Part shown: positions 19,595 to 32,514 of the stretch, one piece after another | How positions within the stretch are numbered: the first letter of the stretch is position 1 | Layout: the number at the start of each line of letters is the position of its first letter | Origin: Candidatus Eremiobacterota bacterium | GTDB taxonomy: Bacteria > Vulcanimicrobiota > Vulcanimicrobiia > Vulcanimicrobiales > Vulcanimicrobiaceae | Assembly: GCA_019235885.1 (NCBI GenBank) | Contig: JAFAKB010000030.1 | Location: 1-64,000 of the forward strand | DNA length: 64,000 bases | Reading direction: 5' to 3' | Program-made: the position numbers and the translations under genes | The notes under the pieces: generated by a model | The model's input: the letters and a program-made list of their open reading frames with translations, nothing else | What the model was told of the DNA's origin: nothing | Databases searched by the model: none

Positions 19595-20131
19595 CTAGTA
19601 CGAGCCGGAGCTTTCGAGCTGGTCGAAAAGATCCTGAACGTTCTGCGAGAGGAAGCCTTCTTCGCCGCTGCGGTTGATGAACTCGAACGCGAGCCCGGAG
19701 TTGTGGTCGCGCGACGAGAACGCCTGTTTCAAGCCGGGACCGGTGATCACCGAGGTGTCGAACTTCAAGCCGCTCTCTTTGAGGTCGGCGACCGCTTCGT
19801 CGACGTCGTCGACGGCCAGCGCGACGTGCGCGACGCCCGGTCCGAAGTGCTCGATGAGCTTGGAGACTTGCGACTCGGGCTCCGTCCCTTGGCACAGCAC
19901 GAACTTGATGCCGTTGCACTCCATCTCCGCGGAGATCATGCCGGTGCGCTTTCCGCGCGTCTCGAGCCGCCGGATCAGCTCGAAGCCGACGACGTTGCCG
20001 AAGAACTCGATCGCCGCTTCGAGGTCGTGTACGGCGAACGCAATGTGGTCGATGCGCTGATAGCGCGGTGCCGCAGTTGTCTCTGGGACTGATTGCTCGA
20101 CAAGGGAACTCACAGAAAACCGCCTTTCCAC
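19595..20131 (-). CDS. Single-domain VOC metalloenzyme (HPPD/hydroxymandelate synthase-like candidate)
   Basis: A 178-residue vicinal-oxygen-chelate (glyoxalase/dioxygenase superfamily) protein. A complete 2-His-1-carboxylate set is visible: H29 in IDHIAF, H102 in GVAHVAL and E150 in AFEFIN. The segment GPGLKQAFSSRD is reminiscent of the dioxygenase branch. True 4-hydroxymandelate synthase and HPPD are about twice this length with two VOC units, so this would have to work as a dimer or be something else; methylmalonyl-CoA epimerase-like enzymes are the main alternative. It is the first gene of the NRPS operon, directly ahead of the HpgT-like gene, so a role in making the arylglycine precursor is a reasonable inference. 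The start is a GTG at 20131 with no strong Shine-Dalgarno, so the first 20 residues are uncertain. Confidence 0.75.
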   Translation of the reverse strand: MERRFSVSSLVEQSVPETTAAPRYQRIDHIAFAVHDLEAAIEFFGNVVGFELIRRLETRGKRTGMISAEMECNGIKFVLCQGTEPESQVSKLIEHFGPGVAHVALAVDDVDEAVADLKESGLKFDTSVITGPGLKQAFSSRDHNSGLAFEFINRSGEEGFLSQNVQDLFDQLESSGSY

Positions 20132-20548
20132 CCGCAGGTGGCAGTGTTGTGGTCAGTGATAGCCGTGCCGGAAGCTACCGAATGGGACGAGAGCGTCCTT
20201 ATCTTGTCGTTGCGATCAGGACGGACGAATCTCGGAAAGGTACGGCGACGACGCCGTGCTCGGGAAACAGATTATGCTGTTCCGTTTATCGCTCGATGCG
20301 GTCGATCTCCAGGTTCGAAAGCTCCACCCCGTTGCGCTCCGTGTCGGAGAGACGCAGCCATGTGAGCGTCAAGCTCGGGCACATAATAACACGCACCAAG
20401 CGGTCGCGCAAGAGGCCGTTTGCAACAGTGTTGCGTGTCGTCGTGACTGCCTAACAAATGCCGCGTGCCGCGCGCGCACGTTGGTCGTTTGTCGAAAAAT
20501 TCAGCGTGCTCGTGCTGCACGTGCACCGCAGGTTCGCATTGTTACGGA

Positions 20549-20592
20549 CTTACGGCGCACTTACAGCTTACTTACGACGCGCTTACGCGCAG
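20549..20592. promoter_or_regulatory. Four 11-bp direct repeats CTTAC(N6), candidate response-regulator operator
   Basis: CTTAC begins at 20549, 20560, 20571 and 20582, an exact 11-bp period. A further TTAC at 20542 is out of phase. Direct repeats with one-helical-turn spacing are the usual binding pattern of OmpR/PhoB-family regulators. The site sits between the divergent NRPS operon and TonB receptor, so it could control either one. Confidence 0.45.
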
Positions 20593-20858
20593 CGTCGCAC
20601 CGCAGTCACGGTGAGACACCGCCCTGGTTGCCGTTCCGCTCGCATCTTCCTTATATGCGCGTGGACCACTCGGGCCTCATCCTCGCCGCAGCTGCTGCGG
20701 CATTCGTGACACCTGTACCGGTATGCCCGCACCGCGATCACGAGAAGTATCCACGAAAGCAACGCCGCAGCTAATGTGACCTTAATGACACGAAGGCCGC
20801 GCGGCTACGGCGCGGTCGCGGTTGCGGCGCGTGCCTCGGAGATGGAGCAAGGACAATC

Positions 20859-20877
20859 CGGCCGCCGTCGGCGGCCG
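20859..20877 (+). promoter_or_regulatory. GC-rich hairpin ahead of TonB receptor
   Basis: CGGCCGCC and GGCGGCCG form an 8-bp stem with a GTC loop, followed by TCTTA. It lies about 50 nt before the preferred TTG start at 20930 and could act as a leader structure or attenuator. If translation instead began at 20822 it would be within the coding sequence. Confidence 0.3.
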
Positions 20878-20929
20878 TCTTACCGGAGAGAGTCGCCACC
20901 CGACGCGCTTCGGCTCCTGGAGGTCTTCG

Positions 20930-23044
20930 TTGTCCGTTTTGCTGCCCGCGGTCGCCGCGCTGGCATTTGCGACGAGCCCGCTCGCAGCGCCGGCGACGCC
21001 GACGCCGTCACCGATGCCCTCGCCGGCGCCGAGCGCCAGCGCCGCGCCGGCGCTCAAGCCGATCGGCGCCGTGAGATCGCGCGGCCGCATCGACAACTTG
21101 ATCGGGAGCGCGACCTCCGCGGCCGAAGGATTCGTCGGCCACGCGGAGCTCGAAGAGCGGCCGATCCTGCGGCCGGGCGAGCTGATGGAGACCGTCCCCG
21201 GCGTGGTCATCTCGCAGCATTCCGGCGAAGGAAAGGCCAACCAGTACTACCTGCGCGGCTTCAACCTCGATCACGGCACCGACATCGCCGTGACCGTCGG
21301 CGGCGTGCCGGCGAACATGCCGACGCACGCGCACGGCCAAGGCTACGCCGACGTCAACTGGGTCATCCCGGAAACGATCAACTTCATCAACTACCGCAAG
21401 GGAACGTACGACGCCGACCAAGGCGACTTCTCGGCGGCGGGTGCGGTGAGCATGACGTACTTCAACGTCTTGCCGCACGACGTCGCGAGCGTGAGCGGCG
21501 GCCCGTACGGCCAAGCGCGCGTGCTGCTCGCCGCCTCGCCGCCGGTCGGCCCGTCGGGCCACCTGCTCTACGCGCTGGAGTACGCACACACCGACAACAC
21601 CGCGGAAAAGCCCGATAATTACCGCAAGTACAACGGTCTGGTTCGGCTCAGCTATCAGCACGACGACGTGCTTTGGGGAATCACGGCGCAGGCCTATCAG
21701 GCAACATGGAGCTCGTCTGACCAGATTCCGCTGCGCGCCGTCGAGCGCGGCGAGATCGGCCGGTTCGGCCAGATCGACCCGACGGACGGCGGGCGCACGC
21801 ACCGCTACGTGCTCTCGGCCGACTACACGCGCGGGAGCGCGCGCTCGGCGACGCAGCTCAGCGCGTACGCGATGGACTACGGCCTGGACCTCTTCTCCGA
21901 TTTCACGTACTTCCTGAACGATCCGGTCAACGGGGATCAGTTCGAACAGGCCGAGCGGCGCTTCGTCCTCGGCGTGAACGCGAGCCGGACGTGGAAGACG
22001 CCGGCCGCCGAGAACACCGTCGGCTATCAGCTGCGCACCGACAACATTGCACCGGTGGCGCTCTATCTCACGCGAGCCCAGGCTCGCATCGGCACGACGC
22101 GCATCGACCGCGTGCTCGAGACGAGCAACGCCGCGTACGTTCAGACGACGCAGCACATCTCGCGGCGGCTGCGCGTGACCGCCGGGCTGCGAGCGGACGT
22201 CTTTCACTTCCATGTCGACGATCTGCGGCCCGAGAACTCCGGCGACGTCTCGGCAGCGATCGTCAGCCCCAAGCTCTCGCTCGCGTACGCCGCGGGGCGG
22301 CGAACGGAGCTCTATGCGGACTTCGGCACGGGGTTCCACAGCAACGACGCGCGCGGCATCGTGGAACGCGTCGACCCGGCGACGCCGCTCGTGCGCGCGC
22401 AGGGCGCGGAGATCGGCGCGCGCTTCGCCGTCAACCAAAAGCTGCGCACGACGGTCTCGCTGTGGCGCTTGAACCTCGCCTCTGAGCTGGTCTTTCAAGG
22501 CGACGCGGGGACGACCTCACCGGGCCGGCCGAGTCACCGCGCCGGATTCGAGGTGTCCAACTTCTGGGCGCCGGCGCGCGGCTGGACGTACGACCTCGAC
22601 TTCGCGCGCTCGGCGGCGAAGTTCACGAACGTCGACCCGGTCGGTCAGTTGATTCCCGGCTCGATCAAGGACGTGCTGACGTTCGGCGTCGCCGCCGACC
22701 GGCCGCACGCGTTCGGAAGCGTGCGGCTGCGGTACTTCGGCCCCCGCCCGCTCGTCGAAGACGGCAGCGTCGCCTCGCATCCAACCACGACCGTCAGCCT
22801 GCAAGCCGGCGTCAAGCCGTCCGCGCACATGCGCCTCGGCATCGACGCGTTCAACCTGCTGGGCGCGAAGGCCAGCGACGTCGACTACTACTACAACTCC
22901 TCGCTTCCGAGCGACCCGGCGTACACGAAGCCCGGCTACACCGGACCGTGTCCGATCGCGCAGTGCGCCGCGGGCGTCCCCGACGTTCACTTCCACCCGA
23001 TCGAACGCCGCTTGGTGCGGCTGACGCTCACCAAGGAGCTCTGA
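20930..23044 (+). CDS. TonB-dependent outer-membrane receptor
   Basis: About 704 residues from a TTG at 20930, chosen because GGAGG (20919-20923) sits 6 nt upstream. The frame stays open to a TTG at 20822, which would add 36 arginine-rich residues. The N-terminus has a hydrophobic export signal (SVLLPAVAALAFATS, then Ala/Pro linker). The plug domain follows with RPGELMETVPGVVISQHSG and the repeat-type KGTYDADQGDFSAAGA segment. The remainder is beta-barrel with alternating aromatic residues. It imports an unknown ligand with TonB energy. It stands next to the NRPS operon but is transcribed away from it, so a link to the peptide product is possible but unsupported. A strong terminator follows the gene. 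Confidence 0.9.
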   Translation: MSVLLPAVAALAFATSPLAAPATPTPSPMPSPAPSASAAPALKPIGAVRSRGRIDNLIGSATSAAEGFVGHAELEERPILRPGELMETVPGVVISQHSGEGKANQYYLRGFNLDHGTDIAVTVGGVPANMPTHAHGQGYADVNWVIPETINFINYRKGTYDADQGDFSAAGAVSMTYFNVLPHDVASVSGGPYGQARVLLAASPPVGPSGHLLYALEYAHTDNTAEKPDNYRKYNGLVRLSYQHDDVLWGITAQAYQATWSSSDQIPLRAVERGEIGRFGQIDPTDGGRTHRYVLSADYTRGSARSATQLSAYAMDYGLDLFSDFTYFLNDPVNGDQFEQAERRFVLGVNASRTWKTPAAENTVGYQLRTDNIAPVALYLTRAQARIGTTRIDRVLETSNAAYVQTTQHISRRLRVTAGLRADVFHFHVDDLRPENSGDVSAAIVSPKLSLAYAAGRRTELYADFGTGFHSNDARGIVERVDPATPLVRAQGAEIGARFAVNQKLRTTVSLWRLNLASELVFQGDAGTTSPGRPSHRAGFEVSNFWAPARGWTYDLDFARSAAKFTNVDPVGQLIPGSIKDVLTFGVAADRPHAFGSVRLRYFGPRPLVEDGSVASHPTTTVSLQAGVKPSAHMRLGIDAFNLLGAKASDVDYYYNSSLPSDPAYTKPGYTGPCPIAQCAAGVPDVHFHPIERRLVRLTLTKEL

Positions 23045-23062
23045 CCGGCGGGCGGCACGAAA

Positions 23063-23088
23063 ACGACCCCCGCCGCAGCGGGGGTCGT
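23063..23088. terminator. Bidirectional hairpin terminator between convergent TonB receptors
   Basis: A perfect 11-bp stem (ACGACCCCCGC / GCGGGGGTCGT) with loop CGCA lies between the ends of two convergent genes. A-rich and T-rich flanks on the two sides suit termination from both directions. Confidence 0.85.
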
Positions 23089-23114
23089 CTCTGTGCGTTC
23101 AGGGAGCCGGTTCG

Positions 23115-29173
<6,059 letters not shown>

Positions 29174-29212
29174 TTCGCGACACAAGGCGCGCGCGGACGC
29201 CGGCGCGACAGA

Positions 29213-29238
29213 GATGGCCCAGCTTCGGCTGGGCCATC
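29213..29238. terminator. Hairpin terminator after katG
   Basis: A perfect 11-bp stem (GATGGCCCAGC / GCTGGGCCATC) with a stable TTCG tetraloop, followed by TTG. It sits between convergent katG and the DUF4188 gene and may serve both. Confidence 0.85.
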
Positions 29239-29258
29239 TTGCGTTGCCCGATCAGCGC

Positions 29259-29789
29259 TCAGCGCGGCGTCTCGGCAAGATCCGCTTCGGGAATGACCGC
29301 GGTTGGTTCGTTTCCGGCGGCCGGCTCGCGCGCACCGGCGGCGAGGAGTCGTCTGCGCGCGGAGAACATTCCGCCGCGCGCATCGAGCGCCGGCGCGAAC
29401 TTCAGCATCCCGATGGGAGCGCGGACGTCGTCGTAGATCGCTTCGATTCCGCCCGCCGCGCGATAGGTCTCGTGCCAAAAGCCCGTTCCGCCCGAATCGC
29501 GCAAGAACTGCTTCCACCACTCGCGGTGCGGTTCGGAGCGAGTCCACGCTTCGAGCGGCGCGAAGTCGCGCCAGTACTGGCGCATCCCGGCGTGCGGCGG
29601 GATCAGCGAGAACAGGTAGTTCTCGTGCAGCAGGAGGCCGTCGGGCATTGCCTTGTGCGCGCGCTCGATCTTCGGCCCGAAGCCGAACAGCGTCTTGAGC
29701 CCGATGAATGTGTTGACGCGCATTCCGAGGTACACGACCACCAAATCGGGATACGCGCTCAGGTCGACCGTCCGGCGCGTTACTGCCAT
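29259..29789 (-). CDS. DUF4188-family protein
   Basis: A 176-residue protein. The motifs VVVYLGMRVN near the start, FSLIPPHAGMRQYWRDF in the middle and FWHETYRAAGGIEAIYDD are those of the DUF4188 family, which has a ferredoxin-like alpha/beta-barrel fold and is related to heme- or monooxygenase-type small enzymes. No reaction can be assigned from the sequence. AGGAGAGACTTGC precedes the ATG, giving a confident start. The gene converges on katG and shares its terminator; there is no evident operon partner. Confidence 0.8.
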   Translation of the reverse strand: MAVTRRTVDLSAYPDLVVVYLGMRVNTFIGLKTLFGFGPKIERAHKAMPDGLLLHENYLFSLIPPHAGMRQYWRDFAPLEAWTRSEPHREWWKQFLRDSGGTGFWHETYRAAGGIEAIYDDVRAPIGMLKFAPALDARGGMFSARRRLLAAGAREPAAGNEPTAVIPEADLAETPR

Positions 29790-29901
29790 GCAAGTCTCTC
29801 CTCTTGCGCGTCGGTTTCGCCGCCCAGAGGAGCGAGCCTAGCGAGCCTTATAGGGCTTGGGGCAAATAAGGGACTGGGCGAAGGCTTGTCGCATCTAGCT
29901 A

Positions 29902-29914
29902 AGTCTGATAGACT
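29902..29914. promoter_or_regulatory. Inverted repeat ahead of vapB, candidate operator
   Basis: AGTCT-GAT-AGACT lies 8 bp before the antitoxin start. Type II antitoxins usually repress their own operon by binding such repeats near the promoter. The arms are short, so this remains tentative. Confidence 0.45.
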
Positions 29915-29921
29915 AAGGCCA

Positions 29922-30158
29922 ATGAAGACGGTCAACATGCACGATGCCAAGAGCAACCTGTCCAGTTTGGTCCGCGACGTACGTGAGGGCCGGGAGCGTG
30001 AGGTCATCATCTGCCTGTCGGGGCAGCCAGTGGCACGGCTCGTTCCGGTTGCCGAAACTCCGCGCCGGCAGCTTGGCGTCGATCATGGCCTGATTGCAAT
30101 CGCACCTGATTTCGATGCGATCAATCCGGAGATCACCGCCCTCTTCGAAGGGGCATAG
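29922..30158 (+). CDS. VapB/Phd-type antitoxin
   Basis: A 78-residue protein beginning MKTVNMHDAKSNLSSLV, the hallmark N-terminus of Phd/YefM-type antitoxins that pair with PIN toxins. VICLSGQPVARLVP completes the DNA-binding fold, and the acidic C-terminus (AIAPDFDAINPEITALFEG) would wrap the toxin. The PIN toxin gene starts 3 bp later. Expected roles are neutralising the toxin and repressing the operon through the inverted repeat just upstream. Confidence 0.9.
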   Translation: MKTVNMHDAKSNLSSLVRDVREGREREVIICLSGQPVARLVPVAETPRRQLGVDHGLIAIAPDFDAINPEITALFEGA

Positions 30159-30161
30159 CAG

Positions 30162-30551
30162 GTGCGGCTGCTGCTCGATACGCACGCATTTTTGTGGGCC
30201 GCGGCTGATCCAAAGCAATTGAGGCCAAAGGCACGTACGGCCATCGAGGACAGCACGAACGAGATTCTGGTCTCCGCAGCCGTTGCGTGGGAAATCACCC
30301 TCAAAGTTGCGCTCGGCAAGCTCACGGTGCCGGGAGACCCTGCAGTGTGGTTTCCGGCGCGCGTACATTCGTTGGGGTTTCAAGAACTCGTCATCACTGC
30401 GACGCATGCCCTTGGCGTCGGCGGACTACCCAATGTTCACCGAGATCCGTTCGATCGCATCATGATTGCGCAGGCACAGATCGAGGGGTTGACGTTCGTG
30501 ACGCGCGATGCCGACAATCAAAAGTATCCCGTGCGCGTGCTACCAGCATAG
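30162..30551 (+). CDS. vapC: VapC-type PIN-domain toxin
   Basis: A 129-residue PIN-domain ribonuclease, full length. The acidic metal-binding set is visible: D in LLLDTHAFLW, E in AVAWEITLK, D in HRDPFDRIM and D in VTRDA near the end. The start is a GTG 3 bp after the antitoxin stop, as in many vapBC operons. The likely target is RNA, cut in a Mg-dependent way when antitoxin is degraded; the exact target cannot be read from the sequence. Confidence 0.9.
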   Translation: MRLLLDTHAFLWAAADPKQLRPKARTAIEDSTNEILVSAAVAWEITLKVALGKLTVPGDPAVWFPARVHSLGFQELVITATHALGVGGLPNVHRDPFDRIMIAQAQIEGLTFVTRDADNQKYPVRVLPA

Positions 30552-30568
30552 CCGACGTGATGGCTTGA

Positions 30569-31306
30569 ATGACAAAAACGATGTACGGCCGGTTCGTCTT
30601 CGGGGCATTCGCGGTGATGTTCGGCGTCGTCTCGCTGATGTGGCGCGGCTCCGATATGTGGGCTTACCTGCATCCGATCCCGGGAGGCCTCGGCACGATC
30701 GTCGCTTGGATACTCGCAATCGCCCAAATTGCCGGTGGCGCCGCGTTGCTGCTTCCCCGAACTGCGCGCTTCGGGGCGATCGTTCTCGGGTTCATCTTCG
30801 TGCTGTTCGCATTGGCGGCCATTTTCGGTATCATCGGCTCGCCGACTGCCTACTTCCAGTACGGGAACTTCTTCGAAAAGCTCAGCGTCGTGTGTGGGGC
30901 ACTCGCGGTGTACGCTGTCACAGAGCCGAATCTGGCCCGGTCCTCGGCGTTGGGTCGGGTGGCGCGCTTGGGACTCGGACTGTGCGCCGTTTCATTTGCT
31001 CTGTCACAAATCTTCTATCTGCAATTCACGGCCAGTCTGGTGCCGAAGTGGATCCCTCCTAATCAGGTGTTCTGGGCAAATGCCACCACAGCCGCGTTCC
31101 TGCTTGCGGCGCTCGCGATTCTCATCAACCGGGACGCGCGGCTTGCGCTGCGCCTGATGGCCGCGATGCTGGCGCTCTTCGGCGTGCTGGTCTGGTTTCC
31201 GCAGCTCATCGCTCATCCGGCGGCACTCGGCAACTGGAGCGAATTTGCAGACACGTTCCTCATCGCCGGGGCGACCTGGGTCGTCGCGGAGGTGGCGCCG
31301 GTTTGA
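30569..31306 (+). CDS. DoxX-like integral membrane protein
   Basis: A 245-residue protein with about seven hydrophobic helices and short loops. GRFVFGAFAVMFGVVSL, then LAIAQIAGGAALLLPRTARFGA, fits the DoxX/DoxD-like family, whose members associate with redox or sulfur metabolism. It starts 17 bp after vapC, which may be chance rather than a functional operon. It converges with the tetR gene, leaving only 9 bp between them. Specific function unknown. Confidence 0.75.
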   Translation: MTKTMYGRFVFGAFAVMFGVVSLMWRGSDMWAYLHPIPGGLGTIVAWILAIAQIAGGAALLLPRTARFGAIVLGFIFVLFALAAIFGIIGSPTAYFQYGNFFEKLSVVCGALAVYAVTEPNLARSSALGRVARLGLGLCAVSFALSQIFYLQFTASLVPKWIPPNQVFWANATTAAFLLAALAILINRDARLALRLMAAMLALFGVLVWFPQLIAHPAALGNWSEFADTFLIAGATWVVAEVAPV

Positions 31307-31315
31307 TTCAGCCGC

Positions 31316-31954
31316 TCAGGCGCGCAAGGACTCGACCATCGAGCGGATGTTGCGGCTGCCGGAGCGCAGCATCTCCGGGCTGCGCGAGGTTTTCGCCAAG
31401 CTGAGGATCCCTTCGACCAGCGTCACCAGCAGGATCGCGGCGTCGCGCGAGACGACGTCCTCGCGCACGATGCCGGCTTTCTTGCCGCGCTCGAGCGCGG
31501 CGGCCGTCGCCTCGATCCACTCGGCGAAGACACGCTCGACGCGAACCTTGAACCCCTCGTCGAGCGCGGACATCTCCTGCGCGACGTTGTTGAGCGGGCA
31601 GCCGTGGTGGGCCGGCATCTTCTCCAGCTCGGCCGCGCCGGCGTCGAACGCGCGCGAGATCGTCTCGAGCGGATCGGGTGCGTCACGCAGCGGGACGACC
31701 CATTGCTGCCGGATCATCGCCGCGACGACGTCGTCGACCACGGCGTATCCGAGCTCGTACTTCGTCGGAAAGATGTGGAAGAGCGCGCCCTTCGTCAGCC
31801 CGGTCCGAGCGACGATCTTGTCGATCGACGTGCCCTGAAAGCCGTGAACGTAGATCTCCTCGAACGCGGCGCTCAGAATCGTCGCGCGGGTCGCCGCGAG
31901 ATCGCGGGTCCGAGGCGGGCGCCGCTTGCGCCGCAGGGGTTGACGGGTCGACAT
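31316..31954 (-). CDS. TetR-family transcriptional repressor
   Basis: A 212-residue regulator with a standard TetR N-terminal helix-turn-helix (ILSAAFEEIYVHGFQGTSI, TGLTKGALFHIFPTKYELG) and an all-helical ligand-binding part containing HGCPLNN, typical of the TetR_C group that includes AcuR/NemR-like proteins. The ATG at 31954 lies inside a palindrome shared with the divergent SRPBCC gene, so autoregulation and control of that neighbour are likely. The inducer is unknown. Confidence 0.92.
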   Translation of the reverse strand: MSTRQPLRRKRRPPRTRDLAATRATILSAAFEEIYVHGFQGTSIDKIVARTGLTKGALFHIFPTKYELGYAVVDDVVAAMIRQQWVVPLRDAPDPLETISRAFDAGAAELEKMPAHHGCPLNNVAQEMSALDEGFKVRVERVFAEWIEATAAALERGKKAGIVREDVVSRDAAILLVTLVEGILSLAKTSRSPEMLRSGSRNIRSMVESLRA

Positions 31955-31968
31955 ACCATCTAGTATGT
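31951..31968. promoter_or_regulatory. TetR operator palindrome overlapping the tetR start codon
   Basis: ACATAC-CATCTA-GTATGT, a perfect 6-bp inverted repeat with 6-bp spacer, covers the tetR ATG (31952-31954) and lies 47 bp before the SRPBCC gene. Its position would let the repressor block both divergent genes. Confidence 0.7.
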
Positions 31969-32014
31969 TAGACGTCGGAAGCGGCGATCCTTGGCAACCG
32001 ACGGTGGAGAGTCA

Positions 32015-32443
32015 ATGAAAACCTACGGGAAGTCACGCGCGACGAACGCGTCGCCCGAACGCGTCTGGAGCGTTTGGTCCGACCCAAACAACTGGAGCCG
32101 CTGGAACAGCGGCATCGCCTCGGCGACGCTCGCCGGACCGCTCGTCTCCGGCGCGACCGGAACGACGGAAACGTCGCGCGGCGGCAAGCACGCGGTCACG
32201 TTCACCGACGTCGTCCCGCAGCGCGGATTCAAACTGACCACGGGAGGGCCGCCCGGCACGACGATGACGTTCATCTGCGAGATCGAGCCGCACGGCGTCG
32301 GCAGCATGGTCTCGCAAAGCGTCGCGCTGAACGGGCCGCTCGCGTTCCTGTGGGGGCCGTTGATGGGCGCGCAGATGGCGAACCACTTCGTCCCCGTGCT
32401 GGACGACCTCGCGAAGGCCGCCGAAACCGCGCCGAACAGCTAG
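32015..32443 (+). CDS. SRPBCC-family (START-like) protein
   Basis: A 142-residue polyketide-cyclase/START-like protein. TNASPERVWSVWSDPNNWSRWN is the typical SRPBCC beginning, and the later MSQSVALNGPLAFLWG and long C-terminal helix complete the helix-grip fold that binds hydrophobic ligands. The ATG at 32015 follows GGTGGAGAG; an in-frame extension to 31991 is less likely. It is divergent from tetR with a shared operator, so it is probably induced by the ligand sensed there. Confidence 0.85.
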   Translation: MKTYGKSRATNASPERVWSVWSDPNNWSRWNSGIASATLAGPLVSGATGTTETSRGGKHAVTFTDVVPQRGFKLTTGGPPGTTMTFICEIEPHGVGSMVSQSVALNGPLAFLWGPLMGAQMANHFVPVLDDLAKAAETAPNS

Positions 32444-32514
32444 CGTCCGCGGCGCGCCAGGCATCGCTCCGCCGCGGAAGAACGGTTCCGCGTCATGCGG
32501 CGGAGAGCATCGGC

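Larger units (their letters stand above)
20132..20929. other. Divergent intergenic region, no convincing gene
   Basis: About 800 bp separate the NRPS operon from the TonB receptor gene. Open frames exist on both strands, but none shows family motifs or a good start signal, so I call no gene here. The region is less GC-rich than its surroundings around 20,280-20,600. It holds the four-unit direct repeat and the GC hairpin listed separately, and must contain the operon promoter reading left and the receptor promoter reading right. Confidence 0.5.

Noticed and set aside
20256-20774. Short frames in the gap before the TonB receptor
   Set aside because: No Shine-Dalgarno, no family motif and poor codon pattern; the gap is better read as regulatory.
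32074-32514. In-frame extension of the GNAT-AAA+ gene through the SRPBCC gene
   Set aside because: The extension is arginine-rich antisense-phase sequence overlapping a well-supported SRPBCC gene; the GTG at 32515 with GGAGAG is a better start.
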